Positions 9,547-17,493 of a stretch of DNA of 64,000 nucleotides are shown here, one piece after another. Made by a program: the position numbers and the translations under genes. The stretch covers positions 22,097 through 86,096 of the forward strand of contig JAWKYB010000021.1 of NCBI GenBank assembly GCA_041396705.1. Direction: 5' to 3'. The first letter of the stretch is position 1, and each line of letters opens with the position of its first letter. Origin of the DNA: Alphaproteobacteria bacterium (lineage in GTDB: Bacteria; Pseudomonadota; Alphaproteobacteria; CALKHQ01). A model generated the notes under the pieces. The model searched no databases and had not been told where the DNA came from. It worked only from the letters and a program-made list of their open reading frames with translations.

Positions 9547-10254
9547 ATGACCCTGCGCCCCCAGGACCTCGCCCGGCGCAGCTTCCTGTGGCGCAAGCTG
9601 GTCGATGCCGGCGCCCGCTTCGCCGAGGTCAACGGCACCGCCGCAGCGATGGACTTCGGTGCACCGAAACTGGAGCTCGACGTCGCCCGCCGCATGGGTC
9701 TGGCCGACCTGTCGCCGTTGCCGCGCACCGGCTACAAGGGCCGCGGCGCGCTGGACTGGCTGCGCGGCCGCGGCGTGACCGTCCCGGACGCCAACAACAT
9801 GGCGGCGCCCCAGCCCGACGGCAGCCTGGCCTGCCGGCTGGCACCCAGCGAGGCGCTGCTGCTGGACGCGCTCGACGGCGCCCCCGGGCTCAGCGCCGAG
9901 CTCGATGCCGCCTGGCCGGGGCCGGACGCCGGCACCGGCGCCTACAAGGTGCCGCGGCCGGAGACCAACCTGTGGGTGATGCTGACCGGGGCAGCGGCCG
10001 CCGGCATGTTCGCCAAGATCTGCGGCGTCGACCTGCGGCCGGCCAAGTTCGCAGACCATGCCATCGCCCAGACCCAGGTGGCGCGGCTCAGCGGCATCGT
10101 GGTGCGGGCCGATCTGGGCGATACGCTCGCCTATCATTTCCTCACCGACAGCGCCTCGGCCGCCTATGTCTGGGACGTGCTGACCGACGCCATCGCCGAG
10201 TTCGACGGCGGCCCGGTCGGGCTGGCGGCGCTGCAGCAACTCGCCCGCGCCTAA
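9547..10254 (+). CDS. soxG: Sarcosine oxidase, gamma subunit
   Basis: Protein of 235 residues from ATG 9547, with GGAG at 9537-9540; a GTG at 9523 in the same frame lacks a ribosome site. The sequence follows the SoxG/GcvT-like small subunit: LARRSFLWRKLVDAGARF, LSPLPRTGYKGRGALDWL, VPDANNMAAPQPDG, LAPSEALLL and a long C-terminal part ending VGLAALQQLA. Gamma has no catalytic residues of its own and packs against beta. It sits 63 bases after soxA and completes the B-D-A-G order of bacterial sarcosine oxidase operons. Confidence 0.9.
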   Translation: MTLRPQDLARRSFLWRKLVDAGARFAEVNGTAAAMDFGAPKLELDVARRMGLADLSPLPRTGYKGRGALDWLRGRGVTVPDANNMAAPQPDGSLACRLAPSEALLLDALDGAPGLSAELDAAWPGPDAGTGAYKVPRPETNLWVMLTGAAAAGMFAKICGVDLRPAKFADHAIAQTQVARLSGIVVRADLGDTLAYHFLTDSASAAYVWDVLTDAIAEFDGGPVGLAALQQLARA

Positions 10255-10294
10255 GCGCGCGGCCAAGAACCGGAATCGAAGGGGGAGCAGTCCG

Positions 10295-11971
10295 ATGGCG
10301 AAATCCGACATCGAGATCGCGCGCGAAGCGACCATGCAGCCGATCATGGACATCGGCCGCGACGTGCTCGGCCTGCCCGCCGAACAGCTCGAGCCCTACG
10401 GCCACTACAAGGCCAAGGTCGCACTCGACGCCTACGACCAGCGCCGCGACGCGCCGGACGGCAAGCTGATCCTGGTCACCGCGATCAACCCGACGCCGGC
10501 CGGCGAGGGCAAGACCACCACCACCGTCGGACTCGGCGACGCGCTGAATCGAATCGGCAAGAAGGCGATGATCTGCCTGCGCGAGCCGTCGCTCGGCCCC
10601 TGCTTCGGCATGAAGGGCGGCGCGGCCGGCGGCGGCTATGCCCAGGTGGTGCCGATGGAGGACATCAACCTCCACTTCACCGGCGACTTCCACGCCATCG
10701 GCGCGGCGCACAACCTGCTCAGCGCCATGCTCGACAACCACATCTACTGGGGCAACAAGCTGGACATCGACACCCGCCGCGTCACCTGGCGCCGGGTGGT
10801 CGACATGAACGACCGGGCGCTGCGCCAGATCGTCTCCTCCCTCGGCGGGGTCGCCAACGGCTTCGCCCGCGAGGACGGCTACGACATCGTCGTCGCCTCC
10901 GAAGTGATGGCGATCCTGTGCCTCGCCTCCGACCTGAACGACCTGAAGCGGCGGCTCGGCGACATCATCGTCGCCCAGACCCGCGACAGGAAGCCGGTGC
11001 GCGCCCGCGAGCTCGACGCCCACGGCGCGATGACCGTGCTGCTGAAGGACGCGATCAAGCCGAACCTTGTGCAGACGCTGGAGAACAACCCGGCCTTCAT
11101 CCACGGCGGGCCTTTCGCCAACATCGCGCATGGCTGCAACACCGTGCTGGCGACGCGGATGGCGCTGAAGCTGCGCGACTATGTCGTCACCGAGGCCGGC
11201 TTCGGCGCCGACCTGGGCGCGGAGAAGTTTTTCGACATCAAGTGCCGCAAGGCCGGGCTGAAGCCGGCCGCCGCGGTGGTGGTGGCGACCGTGCGCGCGC
11301 TGAAGATGCACGGCGGCGTGGCGAAGGAGGCGCTGGCCACCGAGAATGTCGAGGCGGTGCGCAAGGGCTGCAGCAACCTCGCCCGCCACGTGGAGAACAT
11401 CAAGGGCTACGGCGTGCCGCCGGTGGTCGGCATCAACCGCTTCGTCACCGACACCGACGCGGAGCTGCAGGCGGTGGTCGAGGCGGCGGCCAAGCTGGGC
11501 GTGAAGGCGGTGGTCTGCAACCACTGGGCGGAAGGCGGCGCCGGCGCCGAGGACCTGGCCCGCGAGGTGGTGCGGCTGGCCGATGCCGGCACCGCCCAGT
11601 TCCACCCGCTCTATCCCGACGAGATGCCGTTGTGGGACAAGATGAAGACGGTCGCCACCCGCATCTACCGCGCCGACGACATCATCGCCGACAAGAAGGT
11701 GCGCCAGCAGTTCGCCGACCTGCAGGCCGAGGGCTTCGGCCATTTGCCGATCTGCGTCGCCAAGACCCAGTACAGCTTCTCGACCGACCCGAACCTGAAG
11801 GGAGCGCCGTCGGGCCACGTGGTGCCGATCCGCGAGGTGCGGGTCTCGGCCGGCGCCGAGTTCCTGGTGGTGATCTGCGGCGAGATCATGACCATGCCCG
11901 GCCTGCCGCGGGTGCCGGCCGCCAACTCGATCGACATCGACGACGACGGCCGCATCGTCGGTCTGTTCTGA
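10295..11971 (+). CDS. fhs: Formate--tetrahydrofolate ligase
   Basis: Protein of 558 residues, standard for Fhs. The P-loop-like TPAGEGKTTTTVGL is at 67-80, followed by REPSLGPCFGMKGGAAGGG and DINLHFTGDFHAI, both signatures of the family. A strong ribosome site (GGGGGAG) precedes the ATG. The enzyme makes 10-formyl-tetrahydrofolate from formate, ATP and tetrahydrofolate, or runs in reverse to yield ATP. It lies 40 bases after soxG and is likely cotranscribed, linking sarcosine-derived one-carbon units to the formate pool. No folD, purU or glyA is seen nearby. Confidence 0.96.
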   Translation: MAKSDIEIAREATMQPIMDIGRDVLGLPAEQLEPYGHYKAKVALDAYDQRRDAPDGKLILVTAINPTPAGEGKTTTTVGLGDALNRIGKKAMICLREPSLGPCFGMKGGAAGGGYAQVVPMEDINLHFTGDFHAIGAAHNLLSAMLDNHIYWGNKLDIDTRRVTWRRVVDMNDRALRQIVSSLGGVANGFAREDGYDIVVASEVMAILCLASDLNDLKRRLGDIIVAQTRDRKPVRARELDAHGAMTVLLKDAIKPNLVQTLENNPAFIHGGPFANIAHGCNTVLATRMALKLRDYVVTEAGFGADLGAEKFFDIKCRKAGLKPAAAVVVATVRALKMHGGVAKEALATENVEAVRKGCSNLARHVENIKGYGVPPVVGINRFVTDTDAELQAVVEAAAKLGVKAVVCNHWAEGGAGAEDLAREVVRLADAGTAQFHPLYPDEMPLWDKMKTVATRIYRADDIIADKKVRQQFADLQAEGFGHLPICVAKTQYSFSTDPNLKGAPSGHVVPIREVRVSAGAEFLVVICGEIMTMPGLPRVPAANSIDIDDDGRIVGLF

Positions 11972-11984
11972 GCGGTTCGCTCAG
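11968..11984. terminator. Palindrome spanning both stop codons of convergent genes
   Basis: CTGAGC-GGTTC-GCTCAG is a perfect 6-base stem with a 5-base loop. It contains the fhs stop (11969-11971) on the plus strand and the stop of the convergent glycosyltransferase-like gene (11981-11983) on the minus strand. It has no T tract; a weak bidirectional 3' end is possible. Confidence 0.4.
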
Positions 11985-14341
11985 GCCGCGTCGGCGTTGC
12001 TTCCGGCGTCGAGGTCGGCCAGCAGCATCCCCACGGCGCGGCAGCGGCCGAGCGCCCTGCCGGCGTCGCGGAACAGCGCGCCGTGGCGGGCGAAGACGAA
12101 GCGTTCGTCGGCGGTGACCACCGGTTCCTCTGCGTCAAGCCGCAGCCGGCTCTTGGCCAGCAGCCAGCGCCGGACCATCAGGCGTCCCAGTCCGGGCCGC
12201 CGCAGCAGCGCGGCGATCTCCAGCGCCTCCGGGAAGCGATCGAGCTGCAGGCGCAGCGACAGGCGGCCGGCGCGCAGATAGGCGTACAGCGCGCGCGCCA
12301 GGTGCGTCGCGTCGCCGTCCGCCTGCCACGCCAGCACCCCGCCCGACAGCGCGGTTTCCCACACAGCCGCGTCGCCCGGCGCGAGGGCGGCGGCCCGCGC
12401 CGCGTGGCCGGCAAAGGCCGCGGCATCGCCGCGGGCGGCATGCAGCGATGCCAGCAGCGCATGCGCCCGGCCGAACAGCCAGGCCCGGACCAGCCCGCGC
12501 TCGGCGCCGAACAACGCCGGGGCGTGGCGGGCGAGGTCGTCGCGCATCAGCGCGTCGACCAGCGGCCAGTCCGCGACCTCATAGCCGTCGCCGGCGACCA
12601 GGAAGCGCTCTTCCAGCTCCAGCGCCCCGGCCCGCGCGACCAGCGCGTCGAGGACCCGCATCGCTGCCGCAGGCCGGCCGACCGCGGCCAGGTGCCGGCC
12701 GATCAGGAACCACGTCGTCAGCGAGCGCGGATGGGCGCGGCGGGCCCGGTTCAGCGTGCGCAGGATGGGCAGGCAGGCCGCCCGGACCCCTTCGTCCTGG
12801 CGGCGATAGAGATCGCAGTCCAGCCGGTTGAGCGCCAGGAACGCCTGCGCCGTCACCGCCTGGCCGAGCCGCGGCATCGCCAGCGCCGCCGCCTCGGCGG
12901 CCGCCAACGGCGCCAGCAGCTTGCCGCGCAGCGGGCCCGGCAGGCCGAGCCAGCTTTCCTGCTTGGCGGCATAGCAGTCCGACGGCTGCGGCAGCGCGAC
13001 CGCGGCGCGCACCGGTACGGCGCCCGCGCCGACCACCGACGCCCAGCCCAGCCCGCGGCGGATCATCTGCGACCAGAACACCAGGGTGCGCAGGCTGCGC
13101 CGCGCCACCGCCTCCGGCCCCGGCAGCAGCGCGCCGAGCGCGACGGCCAGCCGGGCTGCGCCGGCAACGAAGGCAGTGCGGTTACGGTCGTAGTCCGCGA
13201 CCATCCGCGCCACATCCGCGGCCACATGGCCGTCGCGATAGCAGTGCACGCCGACCAGGTCGTCTCCCAGCAGCAGGCCCAGCGCCTCGTCCCGCTGGCA
13301 GGCGACCATGGTGCCGGCGCACAGCGCATCGATGACCCGTGCGGTGACCGCGCTGCTCGCCCGGTTCGAGGCGAGCACGTATTTCGCCCGGCCGGTCAGC
13401 GCACGATAGCGTTCGGCCGGCAGGTAGCGGCCGATCACCCGGATATCGAGCGCCGGGTCGGCCATCGCCAGGTCGGCGAAGCGGTGCTGCTTGTCGGGAA
13501 AGAACGGCTTGTCGACGCCGCCGGTGGCGAGCACGTCGATCGGCCGGTCTGCCGCGGCACCGACCCGGGCGGCGCACAGCGGCGCCGGGTCGGCCTGCAT
13601 CAGCTCGTCCAGCGCGAAGGCGCGCATCAGCGCCGGAGCACCGAAGCGGATGCGGGCCGCGGCGTGGTCCATCGCATTGCCCGGGCAGAGGATCAGGTCG
13701 ATCCAGCCGAGCTCGCGCGCGCGCTGGGCGTAGAAGAACTCGATGTCGAAGCACTGCGCGATCTTCGGCGCGGCGATGGCGGCCAGCTGCGGCGGCAGCA
13801 TGATCAGGTTGTCGATCAGCACACAATCGATGCCCTCGCCCACCGCCTGGGCCAGCGCAGCCGCCGGCGTGGCCGGGCCGAAGGCGATGTCGGCCTTGTG
13901 CGGGACGTTGCGCAGCACCGTGACCCGCGCCGCGTCGCTGGCCTTCAGCGCGTCCGCCGCGGCCAGGGTGTTGGCGGCGGTGCAGGCATAGACGATGTGC
14001 GGCCGGTCGACCGCCATCGCCGCGGCCAGGGCCGCGGCCGGCGCGAAGCCGGTGTGACGCGCCACCAGCGCTCGTGCTTCCGCCCGCGCCGCCGTGTCGT
14101 CGCCCTGCAGCCACAGCGCCAGCGCACGCACCAACCCGACGGCCGGCTCGCCGCCGTCGGTACTCTCGAGGCGGGCCAGGCCGCGCCGCTCGTTGCCGAG
14201 CATGCACAGCGCGATGCCCTCGACCGCGGGCTCGCCGCCGGCCAGCCGCAGCGCGGTGTAGAAATCTCCGGCGGCGAGCGCGGCCGCGGCGGTGCCGTAC
14301 AGCGCGCCGAGCCGGTCTGCGGTCATGCGGGGGCGGAACAT
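11981..14341 (-). CDS. Glycosyltransferase-like protein with helical-repeat C terminus
   Basis: Protein of 786 residues from the ATG at 14341, which has GAGGAC at good spacing; the longer frame upstream lacks a ribosome site. The middle (about residues 285-440) resembles the nucleotide-sugar half of GT-B enzymes of the CgeB/Glyco_trans_1_2 type: DVLATGGVDKPFFPDK, YVLASNRASSAVTARVIDAL and CAGTMVACQRDEALGLLL, equivalent to the usual EALACG region. The last 250 residues are Ala/Leu-rich helices that look like TPR repeats. There is no signal peptide or membrane helix, so it is probably cytoplasmic, perhaps modifying a surface protein or glycan. Catalytic residues are not certain. Confidence 0.6.
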   Translation of the reverse strand: MFRPRMTADRLGALYGTAAAALAAGDFYTALRLAGGEPAVEGIALCMLGNERRGLARLESTDGGEPAVGLVRALALWLQGDDTAARAEARALVARHTGFAPAAALAAAMAVDRPHIVYACTAANTLAAADALKASDAARVTVLRNVPHKADIAFGPATPAAALAQAVGEGIDCVLIDNLIMLPPQLAAIAAPKIAQCFDIEFFYAQRARELGWIDLILCPGNAMDHAAARIRFGAPALMRAFALDELMQADPAPLCAARVGAAADRPIDVLATGGVDKPFFPDKQHRFADLAMADPALDIRVIGRYLPAERYRALTGRAKYVLASNRASSAVTARVIDALCAGTMVACQRDEALGLLLGDDLVGVHCYRDGHVAADVARMVADYDRNRTAFVAGAARLAVALGALLPGPEAVARRSLRTLVFWSQMIRRGLGWASVVGAGAVPVRAAVALPQPSDCYAAKQESWLGLPGPLRGKLLAPLAAAEAAALAMPRLGQAVTAQAFLALNRLDCDLYRRQDEGVRAACLPILRTLNRARRAHPRSLTTWFLIGRHLAAVGRPAAAMRVLDALVARAGALELEERFLVAGDGYEVADWPLVDALMRDDLARHAPALFGAERGLVRAWLFGRAHALLASLHAARGDAAAFAGHAARAAALAPGDAAVWETALSGGVLAWQADGDATHLARALYAYLRAGRLSLRLQLDRFPEALEIAALLRRPGLGRLMVRRWLLAKSRLRLDAEEPVVTADERFVFARHGALFRDAGRALGRCRAVGMLLADLDAGSNADAA

Positions 14342-14433
14342 GGGGGTCCTCGGGCGTGGCGCGCGCGATGCGGGGCGGCAGTATCGGCCGGCATGGTTAA
14401 CAAACCGGCAGCCCGGCCGGCGCGATGCCGCCA

Positions 14434-14462
14434 TTGAATGCGCGATACATCCGCCGTATCTG
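14434..14462 (+). promoter_or_regulatory. Promoter of rlmN
   Basis: TTGAAT at 14434-14439 and TATCTG at 14457-14462 are separated by 17 bases. The expected start of transcription, 6-8 bases after the -10 box, falls at or next to the rlmN ATG (14470), and there is no purine-rich ribosome site in the gap. This suggests a leaderless message. Confidence 0.5.
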
Positions 14463-14469
14463 AACGGCC

Positions 14470-15618
14470 ATGAGCGTTGCCGCCCACTCCACCGTGTTCG
14501 CCCCGCCCGCGCCCGAGATCGACGGGCGCCGCAGCCTGGTCGGCATGACCAAGGCCGAATTGGCCGCCGCGCTGGCCGAGCTGGGCCTGCAGCGCTTCCG
14601 GGCGGAGCAGATCTGGCAGTGGGTCTACAACCGCGGCGTCACCGACTTCGCCGCGATGACCAACATCGCCAAGGCGACCCAGGCTCTGCTGGCCGAGCAT
14701 TTCGCGATCGCCCGGCCGCAGATCTCGTCGGCACAGGTCAGCCAGGACGGCACCCGCAAGTGGCTGCTGCGCCAGGCCGACGGCCGCGAGATCGAGACGG
14801 TGTTCATCCCGGAGGAGGATCGCGGCGCCGTCTGCGTCTCGTCCCAGGTCGGCTGCACGCTGACCTGCACCTTCTGCCACACCGGCACACAGCGGCTGGT
14901 GCGCAACCTCGGCCCCGGCGAGATCGTCAGCCAGGTCATGGTCGCCCGCGACGCCCTCGACGAATGGCCGTCGCAGAAGGAAGGCCGCATGGTCTCCAAC
15001 ATCGTGATGATGGGGATGGGCGAGCCGCTGTACAATTTCGACAACGTCAAGACCGCGCTGCAGATCGTCACCGACGGCGACGGGCTGGCCATCTCCAAGC
15101 GGCGGATCACGCTGTCGACCTCCGGCGTGGTGCCGATGATGCGCCGCTGCGGCGAGGAGATCGGCACCAACCTGGCGGTTTCCCTGCACGCGGTGACCGA
15201 CGCGATCCGCGACCGGCTGGTGCCGCTGAACCGGAAATACCCGATCGCCGAGCTGATCCAGGCCTGCCGCGACTATCCCGGCGCCAACAACGCGCGCCGG
15301 ATCACCTTCGAATACGTCATGCTGAAGGGCGTCAACGACAGCCTGGCCGACGCGCACGAACTGGTGCGGCTGATCCGCGGCATTCCGGCCAAGGTCAACC
15401 TGATCCCGTTCAACCCGTGGCCGGGCTCGCCCTACGAATGCTCGTCCAACTCCGCCATCGACCGCTTCGCCAAGGTGGTGATGGAGGCCGGCTATGCCTC
15501 GCCGGTGCGCACCCCGCGCGGCCGCGACATCCTGGCCGCCTGCGGCCAGTTGAAGAGCGCCAGCGAGCGGGCGCGGCGGTCCGCTGCGACGGTGGAGGCA
15601 GGTGCCGGCGCGCCGTAG
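14470..15618 (+). CDS. rlmN: Dual-specificity 23S rRNA/tRNA (adenine-C2) methyltransferase RlmN
   Basis: Protein of 382 residues, typical length. Radical-SAM cluster ligands are Cys129, Cys133 and Cys136 in GCTLTCTFCHTG. The methyl-carrier Cys is present in DILAACGQL (Cys358). Other hallmarks are FRAEQIWQWVY, MGMGEPLYNFDNV and NPWPGSPYECSSN. The enzyme methylates A2503 of 23S rRNA and A37 of some tRNAs. The N-terminal 25 residues are a variable extension. No Shine-Dalgarno is visible before the ATG, in line with the closely placed promoter. Confidence 0.96.
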   Translation: MSVAAHSTVFAPPAPEIDGRRSLVGMTKAELAAALAELGLQRFRAEQIWQWVYNRGVTDFAAMTNIAKATQALLAEHFAIARPQISSAQVSQDGTRKWLLRQADGREIETVFIPEEDRGAVCVSSQVGCTLTCTFCHTGTQRLVRNLGPGEIVSQVMVARDALDEWPSQKEGRMVSNIVMMGMGEPLYNFDNVKTALQIVTDGDGLAISKRRITLSTSGVVPMMRRCGEEIGTNLAVSLHAVTDAIRDRLVPLNRKYPIAELIQACRDYPGANNARRITFEYVMLKGVNDSLADAHELVRLIRGIPAKVNLIPFNPWPGSPYECSSNSAIDRFAKVVMEAGYASPVRTPRGRDILAACGQLKSASERARRSAATVEAGAGAP

Positions 15619-15833
15619 CGTCGCCGGCTGCCATCTCGAATTCGCTTAGGCTGCGTCGGCGTTTTCCGTGCAGCGTTTGCACCATGATCCATGCTCGTGC
15701 CGACACCGCGTCGGCCCGGCTGGTTCCAACCGGATCACCGCTGCGCCCTTGCGCCGACCCGCGGCCGCGCGCATGGTTCCCGGCAGCCGCCCGCCGGCCG
15801 ACCCGACAGCCGCCACCGCAGCCCGAGACGATC

Positions 15834-17381
15834 ATGCCAAGCTGGACCGGCGGCTATGCCGCCGACATCGCGTACGCCAGCAGCTTCCACCCGCAGATGT
15901 CGCCGCACCACATGCACGCGGCGGCATTGCTGAACGGCTGGGCGCCGGCGCCGCTGCCCGACGCCTTCACCTATTGCGAGCTGGGCTGCGGCATGGGCCG
16001 CACGCTCGCGGTGCTGGCTGCGGCCAACCCGCAGGCCCGGTTCGTCGGCGTCGACTTCATGCCCGAGCATGTGCTGGCCGGGCGGCAGCTGGCGGCACGG
16101 GGCGCGCTGAGCAACATCGAATTCGTCGAGGCCAGCTTCCAGGACCTGGCGGCACGGGCAGACGGCCTGCCGCCAAGCGACGTGATCGCGCTGCACGGGG
16201 TGTGGTCCTGGGTCTCCGCGGAAAGCCGCGCCGCCATCGTGCAGCTGATCGGCCGCCACCTGAACACCGGCGGCCTGGTCTATATCGGCTACAACACCCT
16301 GCCCGGCCAGTTGCTGGGCCTGCCGATGCAGCGGCTGCTGCGGGCGCTGGCCGCCCAGCACACCGGCCGCAGCGACACGCGCGTGCGCCAGGCGGTCGCG
16401 TTCATCGACCGGCTGGCCGAGGCCAAGGCCGAGGCCGTGGTCAACAACCCGATCTACCAGCGTATCCACGACGAGGTCGGGAAGGATCGCCTCGGCTATC
16501 TGGTGCACGAGTATCTCAACCAGAGCTGGGATCCGATGTATTTCGCCGACGTCGCCGGCGCGCTGGCCGAGGCCAAGCTGAGCTTCGTCGGGGCCGCCGA
16601 CCTGGACCGCAGCTTCCCGGCGCTGCGCGTTTCGCCGGAGCAGGAGGCGCTGCTCGACGAGATCGCCGACCCCATTCTGCGCGAGACCGTCGCCGACTTC
16701 TGCAACGTCACCGGTTTCCGCCGCGACGTGTTCGCGCGCGGCGCGCAGCGGCTCGGCCGGGCGGAGCACGACCGCATGCTGCGCCGACTCCGGCTGGCGC
16801 TGACCGTGCCGCCGGCACGGGTGGGCTACAAGGTGAAGGTGCTCGCCGGCGAGGCGGCGATGAACGAGGCTGCCTACCGGCCGATGGTCGCCGCGTTGTC
16901 CGGCGGGCCCACCGACATCGGGACGCTGATGGACCTGCCCGAGGTGCAGGCCCACCCCGCCATGCAGCCCTCGGAGGTGCTGGGGATGCTGGTCTCCTCG
17001 ACCCAGGCCGCGGTCGTGCCGCCGGGCGCGCCGACCGCGCCGGCCGAGGCGGTGCGCGCCTTCAACCGCGCCGTCGCCGACGCCGCGACGATCCCGGGTC
17101 CTGGCGTGGACGATGCCCTGGCCGCGCCCGGGCTCGGCAGCGGGCTGGCCGCCGACCTGCTGGAGCGCCTGATCTTCCGCGCGATCGACATGGGCACACC
17201 GGCCGACGCCGACGCCTTGGCCGAAGCCGTTGCCGCCCAGCTGCTCGCGCGCGGCGAGCAGATTCTGCGCGACGGCAAGCCGGTCGACGACCCCGGCGAA
17301 CGCCACGCCCAGCTGGCGGACCGGATGACCGCCTTCCTGGCCGACTGGCTGCCATTCTGGCGCGGGCTCGGCATCGTCTGA
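15834..17381 (+). CDS. Class I SAM-dependent methyltransferase with regulatory domain
   Basis: Protein of 515 residues. The SAM-binding motif ELGCGMGRTLAVLA is near residue 45, with FVGVDFMPEHV (acidic strand end) and the downstream WSWVSAESRAAIV and GGLVYIGYNTLPGQ strands. From about residue 210 there is a helical region (KDRLGYLVHEYLNQSWDPMYFADV) matching the methyltransferase regulatory domain found in similar bacterial proteins. The substrate is unknown. It follows rlmN on the same strand after a 215-base gap in which I see no gene, so it may have its own promoter. Proximity to the glycosyltransferase-like gene hints at surface glycan or protein modification. Confidence 0.75.
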   Translation: MPSWTGGYAADIAYASSFHPQMSPHHMHAAALLNGWAPAPLPDAFTYCELGCGMGRTLAVLAAANPQARFVGVDFMPEHVLAGRQLAARGALSNIEFVEASFQDLAARADGLPPSDVIALHGVWSWVSAESRAAIVQLIGRHLNTGGLVYIGYNTLPGQLLGLPMQRLLRALAAQHTGRSDTRVRQAVAFIDRLAEAKAEAVVNNPIYQRIHDEVGKDRLGYLVHEYLNQSWDPMYFADVAGALAEAKLSFVGAADLDRSFPALRVSPEQEALLDEIADPILRETVADFCNVTGFRRDVFARGAQRLGRAEHDRMLRRLRLALTVPPARVGYKVKVLAGEAAMNEAAYRPMVAALSGGPTDIGTLMDLPEVQAHPAMQPSEVLGMLVSSTQAAVVPPGAPTAPAEAVRAFNRAVADAATIPGPGVDDALAAPGLGSGLAADLLERLIFRAIDMGTPADADALAEAVAAQLLARGEQILRDGKPVDDPGERHAQLADRMTAFLADWLPFWRGLGIV

Positions 17382-17493
17382 GCGTGCGGAATGCCATTCG
17401 CGGCAGGTCGCACATGAGCGATTGAACCGAAGCACGCCGAATCGCTACCCACAGGACAGGGCCGCGCCCAGGCCTGTCCGGGAGTCAGCCGTG

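Noticed and set aside
6490..10353. A very long open frame on the minus strand opposite soxA/soxG.
   Set aside because: It mirrors the codon bias of the sox genes; the product is Arg/His/Gly/Ala-rich with no domain. Such shadows are expected in GC-rich DNA.
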